Shown one piece after another: positions 1 to 7,657 of a DNA stretch of 64,000 nucleotides (its first letter is position 1; the number at the start of each line of letters is the position of its first letter). The DNA comes from an uncultured Porphyromonadaceae bacterium (GTDB lineage: Bacteria > Bacteroidota > Bacteroidia > Bacteroidales > Muribaculaceae), in the NCBI GenBank assembly GCA_905202215.1, contig CAJKRG010000007.1, positions 1 to 64,000 on the forward strand, given 5' to 3'. The notes beneath the pieces are model-generated. The model did not search any database. It was not told the origin of the DNA and saw only the letters and a list, made by a program, of their open reading frames with translations. The translations under genes and the position numbers were made by a program.

Positions 1-382
1 TCATCATCATTCCCGCGGGCGAGTCGGTATTCATGTTGGCATTCTCGCGGGTGATATCGTTGTTCTTTGCCTCGATGATTTCATGGAACATGTCGCGGGT
101 CTTGGCCTTGCGTGCTATGCTGCGCTGGTCGCGATAGGCGATATAGCGTTTGGCGACTTCCTTGCGAGGGCTGTTCATGAGTTCAAGCTCGACCATATCC
201 TGAATGTCTTCCACGGTCATGCGTTCGTGGCCTTTGGCTCCGATACGGTCTGCTATTTTCTGTATCAGCGCCTCGTCTTCACCAAGCTCGGTTGTAAGCA
301 TGGCCTTGCGGATGGCTGCCTTGATTTTTTCCTCATTGTAACCCACGACACGACCGTCGCGTTTGACTACTACCTGTATCAT
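1..382 (-). CDS. nrdD: Anaerobic ribonucleoside-triphosphate reductase, N-terminal part
   Basis: Only the first ~127 residues are inside the window; the gene runs off the left edge. The protein starts MIQVVVKRDGRVVGYNEEKI and continues as an ATP-cone (roughly residues 3-95), the allosteric nucleotide-sensing module of ribonucleotide reductases. It then reaches a stretch ending TDSPAGMMM, typical of the junction to the glycyl-radical catalytic domain in Bacteroidales NrdD. Class III reductase makes dNTPs from NTPs without oxygen, using a radical installed by NrdG, which is not in view. The ATG at 380-382 fits a promoter at 453-484 and a leader hairpin at 419-440. An ATP-cone alone would also fit NrdR, but the tail sequence favours NrdD. 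Confidence 0.9.
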   Translation of the reverse strand, partial: MIQVVVKRDGRVVGYNEEKIKAAIRKAMLTTELGEDEALIQKIADRIGAKGHERMTVEDIQDMVELELMNSPRKEVAKRYIAYRDQRSIARKAKTRDMFHEIIEAKNNDITRENANMNTDSPAGMMM

Positions 383-418
383 CGAATTTTATGGATTTAT
401 ATTCTGTTTGACATTTTA

Positions 419-440
419 AAAGAGCCCCGAAAGGCTCTTT
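419..440 (-). promoter_or_regulatory. Hairpin in the nrdD 5' leader
   Basis: A perfect 8-bp inverted repeat (AAAGAGCC / GGCTCTTT, 6-nt loop) lies between the predicted transcription start (~446) and the nrdD start codon. On the minus strand the 3' arm runs into TTTTAAAA, so it could be a weak terminator or attenuator, or a 5'-end stabilising hairpin. Its function is inferred from position only. Confidence 0.5.
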
Positions 441-452
441 CGAATAACAATG

Positions 453-484
453 CAAAGCTATGAATATTTCACGAATCGGGCAAC
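453..484 (-). promoter_or_regulatory. Predicted nrdD promoter (Bacteroidetes type)
   Basis: On the minus strand TAGCTTTG (453-460) matches the -7 consensus TAnnTTTG. GTTG (481-484) sits exactly 20 nt upstream, one mismatch from the -33 element TTTG. The predicted start of transcription is about 446, giving a leader of ~60 nt. Confidence 0.6.
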
Positions 485-545
485 TTTTTATCGATAAAAA
501 TGTGCGGAAATTTTCGATTTGGAAAACTTTTTACATAGCTGTAAA

Positions 546-576
546 ATACAATACATTGATAGTTAGTGTATTGTAT
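546..576. repeat. 10-bp perfect inverted repeat upstream of nrdD
   Basis: Arms ATACAATACA (546-555) and TGTATTGTAT (567-576) are exact reverse complements around an 11-nt spacer. The repeat lies ~60 nt upstream of the predicted nrdD -33 element and ~60 nt past the stop of the preceding SGNH gene. It could be an operator for nrdD; it has no T-run that would suggest a terminator. It does not cleanly fit the NrdR-box consensus. Confidence 0.5.
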
Positions 577-635
577 GGTAAAAATGGAAAACTTTTAAAA
601 AGTCGTTGTGATATTCTTCTCAAATATATGCGTCT

Positions 636-1910
636 TTATTCGGCTGGTTGTTGGTTTGAGCGTTCATTTTCAAGTTCTTCGATGATGGCATCGGCAAGCA
701 GAGAGCCCCACAGACGGTAACCGCCCGCTGTGAAATGGACGCCATCGTTTCCGAGGATTTTGGCCGTCTTCATTTTTGCGGCAGATCCGGTGCCGCCCGC
801 AACTGCGTATGTATCGTAAAACGGTATGCCGTTTTCTTGGGCATAGCGCTTGATTACGGCTCTCATTCTGGCGGCTTTGACATTTACTGTCGTTCCGACA
901 GCGCGACGTTTGCCTTTGCGACGCCTGTATGTGCGTCGAAAGCATTCTGTCGGTGCCACCAGCAGAAAATTTACTTTTGGATTATGTCGGCGCATGGCAC
1001 CGAGAAGGTTGTCGATATCGTTTTCGAGGGTTTCTTCGCTTGTATTGCCGAAGGCTTCGTTGGTGCCGAGCGCCACGACAACAAGGTCTGCGCCGAGAGT
1101 TTCTATCTGTGGCCCGAATCGGTCTATGTTCGCATACGACGAATATGTGGCCCCGTTGTTGCCTATGGAATGGGTGAGGATGCCGCCATTGCCGTTGAGA
1201 AGTTCGAAACCGCCGAAAATCGTTTTGTCGGCTTCGTCGAATTCGATCAGCAGTCTGTGGGTCGGGCGTGAGAGAACTATTGTCGAGTCGGCATATTCGA
1301 ATTCCACGCCGCGGTTCAGTGCCAGATCGCGAGTATCGCTCACCGACGGAATTTTGCCTCTGAAATGCAGCCGGACGAGTCCGAACGGTTCTTCAGCCGA
1401 GATTTCGAAGCGTGCTTTGGCCGTAGCTGGCTGTATGCCTATGCCGGTGAAGGGCATTTCTACGGCCCACGGCATTTTGAGCAGTTTGGCCGACAGATAG
1501 GCAGAGTGGAGGCGTATTCCGTAGTCGGCCGGCTGGTTAGTGCCTGCGAGCTTGAATGGTATCACCAGTCCGCGGCCAGCCGATGAGGCTTCTTTGGCAA
1601 GCCGGGAGCGAAGTACGGCCCCTCCGAAATCAGCCTGTACGTGCGAGTCGCCCAGATAGACTACTGAAAAAAGTTCGCCACTGTCGCGGGCTGTCGCGAA
1701 TCGGTTCCTCAGCGAACTCCAGTCGGCGCCGTTCATCTCTATTTTATTGGCATCGAGTCTGAGAAAAGGATAGTGTTCGCGCGCAAGCGACCGGCTTTCC
1801 TCGATATGCGGATTGAGGCGCAGTTCGGTCTGAGCCTCATCGTCCGCTTTGGCCGGTATGACAGCGGTAAGGAGAGCGAGGACAAGAGTCAGTAAGGCTA
1901 TTCTATTCAT
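636..1910 (-). CDS. Secreted SGNH/GDSL-family hydrolase
   Basis: A 424-residue exported esterase-like protein. Residues 1-22 form a signal peptide ending near AKA. SGNH blocks are visible: LGDSH at ~86-90 (nucleophile Ser), SIGNNGATY at ~248, LGTNEAFG at ~281 (oxyanion Asn), and NDGVHFTAGGY at ~388 (catalytic Asp/His pair). Bacteroidales proteins of this type are often linked to acylation or deacylation of cell-wall or surface polysaccharide, but no substrate can be read here. The start overlaps the end of the upstream SGNH gene by 8 nt, so the two are almost certainly co-translated. It is the last gene of the ftsY-rimO operon; the next gene, nrdD, has its own promoter. Confidence 0.8.
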   Translation of the reverse strand: MNRIALLTLVLALLTAVIPAKADDEAQTELRLNPHIEESRSLAREHYPFLRLDANKIEMNGADWSSLRNRFATARDSGELFSVVYLGDSHVQADFGGAVLRSRLAKEASSAGRGLVIPFKLAGTNQPADYGIRLHSAYLSAKLLKMPWAVEMPFTGIGIQPATAKARFEISAEEPFGLVRLHFRGKIPSVSDTRDLALNRGVEFEYADSTIVLSRPTHRLLIEFDEADKTIFGGFELLNGNGGILTHSIGNNGATYSSYANIDRFGPQIETLGADLVVVALGTNEAFGNTSEETLENDIDNLLGAMRRHNPKVNFLLVAPTECFRRTYRRRKGKRRAVGTTVNVKAARMRAVIKRYAQENGIPFYDTYAVAGGTGSAAKMKTAKILGNDGVHFTAGGYRLWGSLLADAIIEELENERSNQQPAE

Positions 1911-3354
1911 TTATAGCCTTTATGAGCGATTGATGAAACAGACGGGCCAGTTCTTTGCCGCCGTCATGGTTTATATGGATATAATCCGCATTCATGAGTT
2001 TGCGTTTGCGCCAGTCGATGACGGCATCATCGCCGCCCATGGCTTCGCGAGTGTCCCAGAAGACACAGCCAGAGCTTCGTGCCACGTCGCGCTGTGTCCG
2101 GACCATCGCCGCGCATGTCGGGAGCGAATGTACCGTGCTGCCGTCTTTGGCTCCCCGGTCAGCTATTCCCATTATGATGATGTCGGCTTCGGGATAGCAT
2201 GCGCGTATGCGTCCCACGGTGCGTTTCATGGCAGCTCCATATGGCGTATAATCTGTCTGTTCTCCCGAAAGAGCGTTGATGCCGTATTCAAGTATGATCA
2301 GATCGTAGTCGATATGTCTGCGCATTTGCGCGGCAAGCGGCAGATTCATCTTTCGGTGTCCGATACCTGAATTTCCGCGTATCGACATGCAGTCGACTTG
2401 AATACCCGACGTACCGTCGAGATACACGCCCAGACCGATGAGGCCGTTGATGTCGGTCTCGACTTTGAAAAGGCGCGTGGAGCCTGCGGCTTCGAGTATC
2501 TGTACATCGTCCGATGGCGATATGGGATAGCTCGACGGGCCTGCCGTTGTGGTGAGGGTGACCGTTCCGCTGTCGGGCGATATGAAGAGAAAACGGGAAC
2601 GTTCCCAGCTGTCGGCGTGACGACGTTCACCTGCTTTGTATGTCGCGGAGGCAGCAAGTTCGGCGCGTCCGTATTCGCCGCTGATGGTCCGGAGTGTATC
2701 GTGAGTGGCGAGATTTCGGAGATCGTGCATTTTCCAGCCGGCATCTGACTGATGTACACTGCTTCGGAAACCAGGAAAATCGGTGTGCATGGCGGCATAT
2801 CCTATGCCGTTTCCGCCGTAGGTGTCCTGCAGGAGGCTTCTGAGATCCTGTGTGAAGATATCGCCCTCTATGAAAGAATCGCCAAGAACCGCCACACGGG
2901 CCGAGCCTCCTTCGAGAGCCGCCTTGAAATGCGCGAGGGGCGAGTCGCCGTAGCACTCCAGAAGAACTTCGCCGTCATCGCCGCGTGGTGCCTCTTCCGT
3001 GTCAAAGGCCGGGGCTGGATCGATAACAGGAGTTTCCTCAATCTCTGTCACTTGTGGCTCTGACGGCATTTCTTCATGCTCATCCGGTTCTTCCTCGGCG
3101 AGAAAGCTTTCAAGTTCCGGGTCAATGTCGGCCTGAGAGGGGGCGGCAGGGTTCCGGGAAGACGGTATAAGGTCTTCGAACAGATTGAAGTCTTTGACCT
3201 TATTGCCCGTGAGGCGGCTCCAGGGTATGGCCGAAAGCACGACGAGTATTCCCATCGCTATGCTTACCACCGCGAATATATGGCGGGAAGGTTCTTTCAG
3301 ATTCTTTCCAGACATTCCAGAAGAGGTAATGCTTTGATTCGGGTCTCTTCCCAT
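1903..3354 (-). CDS. Membrane-anchored SGNH/GDSL-family hydrolase
   Basis: Up to 483 residues: a short cytoplasmic N-terminus, one membrane segment (~26-43), an acidic, proline-rich linker (~60-130), then an SGNH domain with VLGDSFIEGD (~156-165), ILEYGINALSG (~355) and a HINHDGG block near the C-terminus carrying the catalytic His. The N-terminal anchor suggests an inner-membrane enzyme facing the periplasm. It is a diverged relative of the next gene and overlaps it by 8 nt. The ATG at 3354 overlaps the preceding gene by 58 nt; the ATG at 3315 (MSGKNLK) reduces this to 19 nt and may be the real start. Substrate unknown. Confidence 0.75.
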   Translation of the reverse strand: MGRDPNQSITSSGMSGKNLKEPSRHIFAVVSIAMGILVVLSAIPWSRLTGNKVKDFNLFEDLIPSSRNPAAPSQADIDPELESFLAEEEPDEHEEMPSEPQVTEIEETPVIDPAPAFDTEEAPRGDDGEVLLECYGDSPLAHFKAALEGGSARVAVLGDSFIEGDIFTQDLRSLLQDTYGGNGIGYAAMHTDFPGFRSSVHQSDAGWKMHDLRNLATHDTLRTISGEYGRAELAASATYKAGERRHADSWERSRFLFISPDSGTVTLTTTAGPSSYPISPSDDVQILEAAGSTRLFKVETDINGLIGLGVYLDGTSGIQVDCMSIRGNSGIGHRKMNLPLAAQMRRHIDYDLIILEYGINALSGEQTDYTPYGAAMKRTVGRIRACYPEADIIIMGIADRGAKDGSTVHSLPTCAAMVRTQRDVARSSGCVFWDTREAMGGDDAVIDWRKRKLMNADYIHINHDGGKELARLFHQSLIKAINE

Positions 3355-4349
3355 TCATCGGCGGCACATGAATCGGGCGTGACGCCGCTGCCGGTGTAGA
3401 CAGACCATTTTTCTTTGTCGAAATGCACGCATCGTATTATGCCATAGGTCATATTGAGGCGTACTTCGGCAATATTGAGGCAACCGGCGTAAAGATAGCG
3501 GGGCCACGCCTCGAATCGTTCTATTTCCGAGATGGCGCGTGCGCGCGGATAGCCTGCGAGAGCCGGTGTGGGTTCTATCTCCTCGGCTATACTGTCGAAA
3601 AAGAGGCGATCGTGGCCTTCATCGACGAATTTGGAGACAAATTCCGTGACAAGATGTGTTACAGGCCCATAAGCCAGTTCCTGCATAGGCGAGTGAAGAA
3701 AGTCGAGTCCAGTCAGTTTGAGGCGGTTTTCGATGTCGTTCACCACAATCTTGTGTTCCTCGATGTTTTTCGGATCCCACTCCGATTTTATGCTGTGATG
3801 GCGGGTGCCTGCCAGAGCGATCGTTCGGTAGGTGCCGTTTGCGAGCCGTTCGAGTATCAGTTCTGGAGTCGAACCCATCCAGAAATTCATCTCCGGATGC
3901 CAGAGCAGAAATGTGACGCAATTTTTGCCGATGGACGTATCGAGATAGCTCCTGAAGATTTCGCTTAGATCGAAATCACCGAAGTGTCCGCATATATTGC
4001 GGCAGATAACGGTCTTGCCACCCCGTTTTTTCAATATTTCTATCAGTTCGGATACTGACCGGATATATTGTTCTTTCGGAGTCGATGCCGGACACACCGG
4101 CATTGCGGCGACCGGAAGATTGCCAGTCGTCGAGAAGTCGAACCATCGCGAGGAAAGCCACGGTTTTACCTTGGCGGCTACACGGTGGACGGTGTCATCT
4201 TCGAATTCCGGTATGATTACCACGAATTTGTCGGTGAGATTGTCGCGTTGTGGCAGCCGGAACACACAGAACGGCATTTCCTCGTCAAGTTTCTGTCCGA
4301 GGAAATACATCATGCTGTCGAAATCTTCCCTGGAATAATAGTAATTCAT
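3297..4349 (-). CDS. Chorismate-binding enzyme, probable isochorismate synthase
   Basis: About 350 residues with the chorismate-utilising fold. Motifs in order: GSTPELIL, IALAGTRHH, EEHKIVVNDI, EIEPTPALAGYPR, AEVRLNMTYG, YTGSGVTPDSCAADEWEET followed by a conserved Lys. This matches MenF/EntC-type isochorismate synthases more than TrpE or PabB, and menaquinone is the main quinone of Bacteroidales, so menF is the favoured reading. No other men gene is nearby; it sits between rimO and the SGNH genes. The ATG at 4349 follows the rimO stop by 2 nt; a TTG 6 nt upstream would also be in frame. Alternative: another chorismate-converting enzyme. Confidence 0.75.
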   Translation of the reverse strand: MNYYYSREDFDSMMYFLGQKLDEEMPFCVFRLPQRDNLTDKFVVIIPEFEDDTVHRVAAKVKPWLSSRWFDFSTTGNLPVAAMPVCPASTPKEQYIRSVSELIEILKKRGGKTVICRNICGHFGDFDLSEIFRSYLDTSIGKNCVTFLLWHPEMNFWMGSTPELILERLANGTYRTIALAGTRHHSIKSEWDPKNIEEHKIVVNDIENRLKLTGLDFLHSPMQELAYGPVTHLVTEFVSKFVDEGHDRLFFDSIAEEIEPTPALAGYPRARAISEIERFEAWPRYLYAGCLNIAEVRLNMTYGIIRCVHFDKEKWSVYTGSGVTPDSCAADEWEETRIKALPLLECLERI

Positions 4350-4351
4350 TG

Positions 4352-5689
4352 TCAAACTGCCTCTATTGCCTCTCCAAGCAGGTCGAAAGCATCACTGCCG
4401 GTGATTTCCACATTGTATATTTTGCCGATTTCCAAAGCCGGAGAATCGGGAAGATAGACATTGCAGTCAACGTCGGGTGAATCGTATTCGGTACGTCCTA
4501 TATACCGTCCGTCGGCATCCTGCTCGTCGATTATGACGCGCATTGTCTTTCCGACCATGGAGGCGGCTGTCTCGAATGCGATTTCCTGCTGCAGATCCAT
4601 AAGACGTGAAAGACGTTTGTCCTTAACCTCCTGTGGTATATCGTCTGCGAAATTCCGTGCGGCATATGTATCGTCTTCCTCGCAATAGGCAAAGGCCCCC
4701 ATGCGCTCGAAGCGCTGTTCGCGCACGAAGCCCATGAGATTTTCGAAAGCCGCGTCGTCTTCGCCGGGGAAACCGACCATAAGGGTGGTACGTATTGCAA
4801 TGCCGGGTACTGCTTCGCGTATGCGGGCAAGCAGGTGCCGTGTCTCGTCGGCAGTGATATGGCGGCGCATGTTGCCAAGCACTTTGTCATCTATGTGTTG
4901 CAGGGCTATGTCGAGATAGCGGCACACATTCTTGTGGCGCCTCATAGCGTCAAGCACATCGTAGGGGAAGTCGGCAGGGTAGGCGTAGTGCAGACGCAAC
5001 ATCTCGACTCCGGGTATCACGGCGAGGGCATCTATGAGTTCCGCCAGCCTCGACTTCGCACCGGGAAGATCCGTGCCGTAGCTTGAAAGATCCTGAGCGA
5101 TGATATTGAATTCGCATGTGCCTTCGGCGGCCAGATGTGTCACTTCGGCTACGATGTCTTCGACCGTGCGCGAATGGTGGCGTCCTGTGATCAGGGGTAT
5201 GGCGCAGAAAGCACAGAAACGGTTGCACCCTTCCGATATCTTTATATATGTATAGTGCGGTGCGGTGGAAAGTTCGCGATCCCATTCATGTCGCGGTGCC
5301 GGTGTCTCGCGTTCGGCAAGATCGGCGACAAGCCCTGTCCAGTCGAATTTGCCGTAGATTCCGTCGAGTTCCGGTATTTCTTCGGCCAGTTCCCGGCGGT
5401 AGCGTTCGCCGAGGCAGCCCATTATGAAGACACCTTTTATATTTCCGTCGGCTTTCATGGCGAGATAATCCATTATTTTTTCAATGGATTCTTCCTTGGC
5501 GTCGCCGATGAAGCCGCACGTGTTGATTACCGCATAGTCGGGCGATGACGTGTAGAGGTCTGTTTCGTCTTCCTCGAACATCACTTCGAAACCGGCATCG
5601 AGAAAGCGGCGCGCCAGACGCTCGCTGTCCACAAGGTTTTTGGAGCATCCCATGCTCACTATGGCTACAAGAGGATGCCTGCTGCTCAT
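4352..5689 (-). CDS. rimO: Ribosomal protein S12 methylthiotransferase RimO
   Basis: A 445-residue radical-SAM enzyme that adds a methylthio group to a conserved Asp of ribosomal protein S12. The N-terminal MTTase domain carries three cluster cysteines (C15 in SMGCSKN, C58 in NTCGF, C92 in MGCLGERY). The radical-SAM motif CNRFCAFC spans ~155-162. The C-terminal ~65 residues form a TRAM domain. Its length and the CAIPLITG context fit RimO rather than the tRNA enzyme MiaB. The start overlaps the ftsY stop by 4 nt, a ftsY-rimO arrangement I recall as common in Bacteroidales. Confidence 0.95.
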   Translation of the reverse strand: MSSRHPLVAIVSMGCSKNLVDSERLARRFLDAGFEVMFEEDETDLYTSSPDYAVINTCGFIGDAKEESIEKIMDYLAMKADGNIKGVFIMGCLGERYRRELAEEIPELDGIYGKFDWTGLVADLAERETPAPRHEWDRELSTAPHYTYIKISEGCNRFCAFCAIPLITGRHHSRTVEDIVAEVTHLAAEGTCEFNIIAQDLSSYGTDLPGAKSRLAELIDALAVIPGVEMLRLHYAYPADFPYDVLDAMRRHKNVCRYLDIALQHIDDKVLGNMRRHITADETRHLLARIREAVPGIAIRTTLMVGFPGEDDAAFENLMGFVREQRFERMGAFAYCEEDDTYAARNFADDIPQEVKDKRLSRLMDLQQEIAFETAASMVGKTMRVIIDEQDADGRYIGRTEYDSPDVDCNVYLPDSPALEIGKIYNVEITGSDAFDLLGEAIEAV

Positions 5690-6651
5690 TTCTCGCGGTT
5701 ACCGAAGAGTGATTCTACGAATGCGCGTTTGTCGAATAGCTGGAGATCGTCGATGCCTTCGCCGATACCTATATATTTGACCGGTATTTTAAACTGGTCG
5801 CTGATACCGATCACAACACCGCCTCGGGCTGTACCGTCGAGTTTTGTGATGGCGAGGTCTGTGACCTGGGTAGCGGCCGAAAACTGGCGGGCCTGTTCGA
5901 AAGCGTTCTGTCCGGTAGAGCCGTCGAGGACGAGAAGCACTTCGTGAGGCGCTCCGGGCACCACCTTCTCCATGACGCGCTTGATTTTGGTAAGCTCGTC
6001 CATGAGGCCTTTCTTGTTGTGGAGTCGACCTGCGGTATCTATTATCACCACATCGGTGCCATTGGCTACGGCCGATGAGAGAGTGTCATAGGCCACGGCG
6101 GCGGCATCCGATCCGAGTTGTTGCTTGACTACGGGAACACCCGCACGCCGGCCCCATTCGTCGAGCTGTTCGACGGCTGCTGCGCGGAACGTATCGGCGG
6201 CGCCCAGCATCACGCTGTTGGCCGCCGCCTTATAGTGATGGGCGAGTTTGCCGATAGTAGTGGTTTTACCGACTCCGTTGACGCCGACAACCATTATGAC
6301 ATACGGTTTCTTGTCGGCCGGAACAGTGAACTGACCATCCGAGCCTCCGGCAGGATTTTCGGCCAGCAACTCGGTGATTTCTTCGCAAAGCATGTCGTTG
6401 AGTTCTTCGACACTCACATACTTGTCGCGGGCGGCGCGGGCCTGTATCCTCTCTATTATCTTAAGAGTGGTCTCGGCTCCGACATCGCTGGTGATGAATA
6501 TCTCTTCGAGTTCGTCGAGAAAATCGTCATCTATGGTACGGCGTCCGGTAAATGCACGACGCAGTTTGCCGAATACGCCTTCTTTTGTTTTTTGAAGCCC
6601 TCGGTCGAGGTTCTGTTTCTTGTCTTTGCTGAAAAAATCGAAAAATCCCAT
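5686..6651 (-). CDS. ftsY: Signal recognition particle receptor FtsY
   Basis: A 321-residue SRP GTPase that docks ribosome-nascent-chain complexes at the membrane. The N-terminal part is a short basic region plus the four-helix N domain (~20-100), without a long acidic A domain. The G domain shows GVNGVGKTTTIGKLA (P-loop, ~123-137), ADTFRAAAVEQL, DTAGRLHNKKGLM and TKLDGTARGG. It is the first gene of a five-gene minus-strand operon (ftsY, rimO, chorismate enzyme, two SGNH genes). Confidence 0.97.
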   Translation of the reverse strand: MGFFDFFSKDKKQNLDRGLQKTKEGVFGKLRRAFTGRRTIDDDFLDELEEIFITSDVGAETTLKIIERIQARAARDKYVSVEELNDMLCEEITELLAENPAGGSDGQFTVPADKKPYVIMVVGVNGVGKTTTIGKLAHHYKAAANSVMLGAADTFRAAAVEQLDEWGRRAGVPVVKQQLGSDAAAVAYDTLSSAVANGTDVVIIDTAGRLHNKKGLMDELTKIKRVMEKVVPGAPHEVLLVLDGSTGQNAFEQARQFSAATQVTDLAITKLDGTARGGVVIGISDQFKIPVKYIGIGEGIDDLQLFDKRAFVESLFGNREK

Positions 6652-6672
6652 TTTTCTCTATCAATTTTACTG

Positions 6673-6680
6673 CAAAAATA
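6673..6680 (-). promoter_or_regulatory. Predicted -7 element of the ftsY operon
   Basis: Minus-strand TATTTTTG matches TAnnTTTG and lies 21 nt upstream of the ftsY ATG. No clear TTTG is present at -33. Confidence 0.5.
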
Positions 6681-6752
6681 GCGAAAAAAAACGGTTCTCT
6701 CCCTATCCCGGACCGAAAATCGGGCATATCATTCTTTTTGTTTATTTTAAAA

Positions 6753-6779
6753 TGCATGTGCCGTTTTATTGCACATGTA
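6753..6779. repeat. Inverted repeat overlapping a promoter region (possible operator)
   Basis: Arms CATGTGC (6755-6761) and GCACATG (6771-6777) are perfect reverse complements, with one further compatible pair after a G-T. The repeat lies just upstream of the -7 box at 6786, where a repressor or activator could bind. Confidence 0.4.
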
Positions 6780-6785
6780 CTGGAT

Positions 6786-6793
6786 TAGCTTTG
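6786..6793 (+). promoter_or_regulatory. Predicted -7 element for the small membrane-protein ORF
   Basis: TAGCTTTG matches TAnnTTTG and is identical to the predicted nrdD -7 box. It lies 20 nt upstream of the ATG at 6814. The -33 element is not clear. Confidence 0.5.
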
Positions 6794-6813
6794 CGACATG
6801 AATTAAACTGATT

Positions 6814-6906
6814 ATGACTATGGGAATTCTGTTTGTTTTGATGATTGTGCCTTTCGCTCTCTATGAAGCTGTAACCGAATCACAGACTGCTATCGATAAA
6901 GAATAA
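6814..6906 (+). CDS. Putative 30-residue single-pass membrane protein
   Basis: A short open frame reading MTMGILFVLMIVPFALYEAV and ending SQTAIDKE. Residues ~3-18 make a plausible single transmembrane helix, followed by a polar, charged tail. A good -7 box stands 20 nt upstream, with an inverted repeat just before it. No Bacteroidetes family is recognised. It would be the first gene of a short run leading to the SGNH and NlpC/P60 genes, but the next gene also has its own -7 box. The short length makes chance possible; promoter placement and composition argue for it. Confidence 0.45.
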   Translation: MTMGILFVLMIVPFALYEAVTESQTAIDKE

Positions 6907-6940
6907 TTTTTCAAAATGAGCCGGAAGCGGGAATTTTCAC

Positions 6941-6948
6941 TAATTTTG
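6941..6948 (+). promoter_or_regulatory. Predicted -7 element for the secreted SGNH gene
   Basis: TAATTTTG matches TAnnTTTG and lies 31 nt upstream of the ATG at 6980. Confidence 0.5.
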
Positions 6949-6979
6949 CGGGGCGGCACCTTATTCCCGCTTTTGGTTT

Positions 6980-7657
6980 ATGAAGAAGATTATACTGTTC
7001 AGTCTGCTTTTCATCGTATGTCTCGGCGCAGAGGCCCAGCGTCGCTCTGTCGCTATTCTCGGCGATTCGTATTCCACGTTTCAGGGCTTCGTTCAGCCGG
7101 CTAAAAACCGTATATGGTATAAAGCCGAAGTCGATACGGCCAAGACCGATGTGTCGTCGGTGCGCCAGACATGGTGGCATCGTTTCATCACCGACAATAA
7201 TCTTAAACTTGAACGCAACAATTCTTTCTCTGGTGCCACGATCTGCAATACAGGCTACAATGGCAAGGACTATTCCGATCGCTCGTTTATCGCTCGTATG
7301 AAAAATCTCGGTTCGCCCGACTTCATTCTGATTCTTGGTGCGACCAACGATTCGTGGGCACATTCGCCTGTCGGAGAGTATAAATATGCCGGCTGGACAG
7401 CCGAAGATCTATTTTCTTTTCGTCCGGCAATGGCCTATATGCTCGAGACGATGAAAGATTACTATCCCGGTACGGAAATATATTTTGTACTTAATTGCCG
7501 GCTGAGCGATGAAATCGATGAGTCCGTTCATGTCATATGCAAGCATTATGGCATACCTGTAGTGGAGCTTGAAGATATAGACTGTAAAGCCGGACATCCT
7601 ACTCAGAAAGGTATGGCCCAGATTGCGGATCAAGTGAAGGCTGCTGTGCTCAGATGA
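6980..7657 (+). CDS. Small secreted SGNH/GDSL-family hydrolase
   Basis: A 225-residue protein with a signal peptide (~1-19, cleavage near AEA-Q). SGNH blocks: AILGDSYSTF (~25-34, nucleophile Ser), a Gly-containing SFSGATICN block (~82), LGATNDSW (~117, Asn), and a C-terminal CKAGHPTQKG segment supplying the catalytic His. It is smaller than, and only distantly similar to, the two SGNH proteins at the left end of the window. The stop overlaps the NlpC/P60 start by 4 nt, so an exported esterase and a peptidoglycan peptidase are co-translated, which hints at cell-wall or surface-glycan remodelling (inference). Substrate unknown. Confidence 0.8.
   Translation: MKKIILFSLLFIVCLGAEAQRRSVAILGDSYSTFQGFVQPAKNRIWYKAEVDTAKTDVSSVRQTWWHRFITDNNLKLERNNSFSGATICNTGYNGKDYSDRSFIARMKNLGSPDFILILGATNDSWAHSPVGEYKYAGWTAEDLFSFRPAMAYMLETMKDYYPGTEIYFVLNCRLSDEIDESVHVICKHYGIPVVELEDIDCKAGHPTQKGMAQIADQVKAAVLR

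Noticed and set aside
546..576. Inverted repeat as an NrdR box pair
   Set aside because: Position near nrdD is tempting, but the arms do not fit the NrdR consensus, so I list it only as an unassigned repeat.
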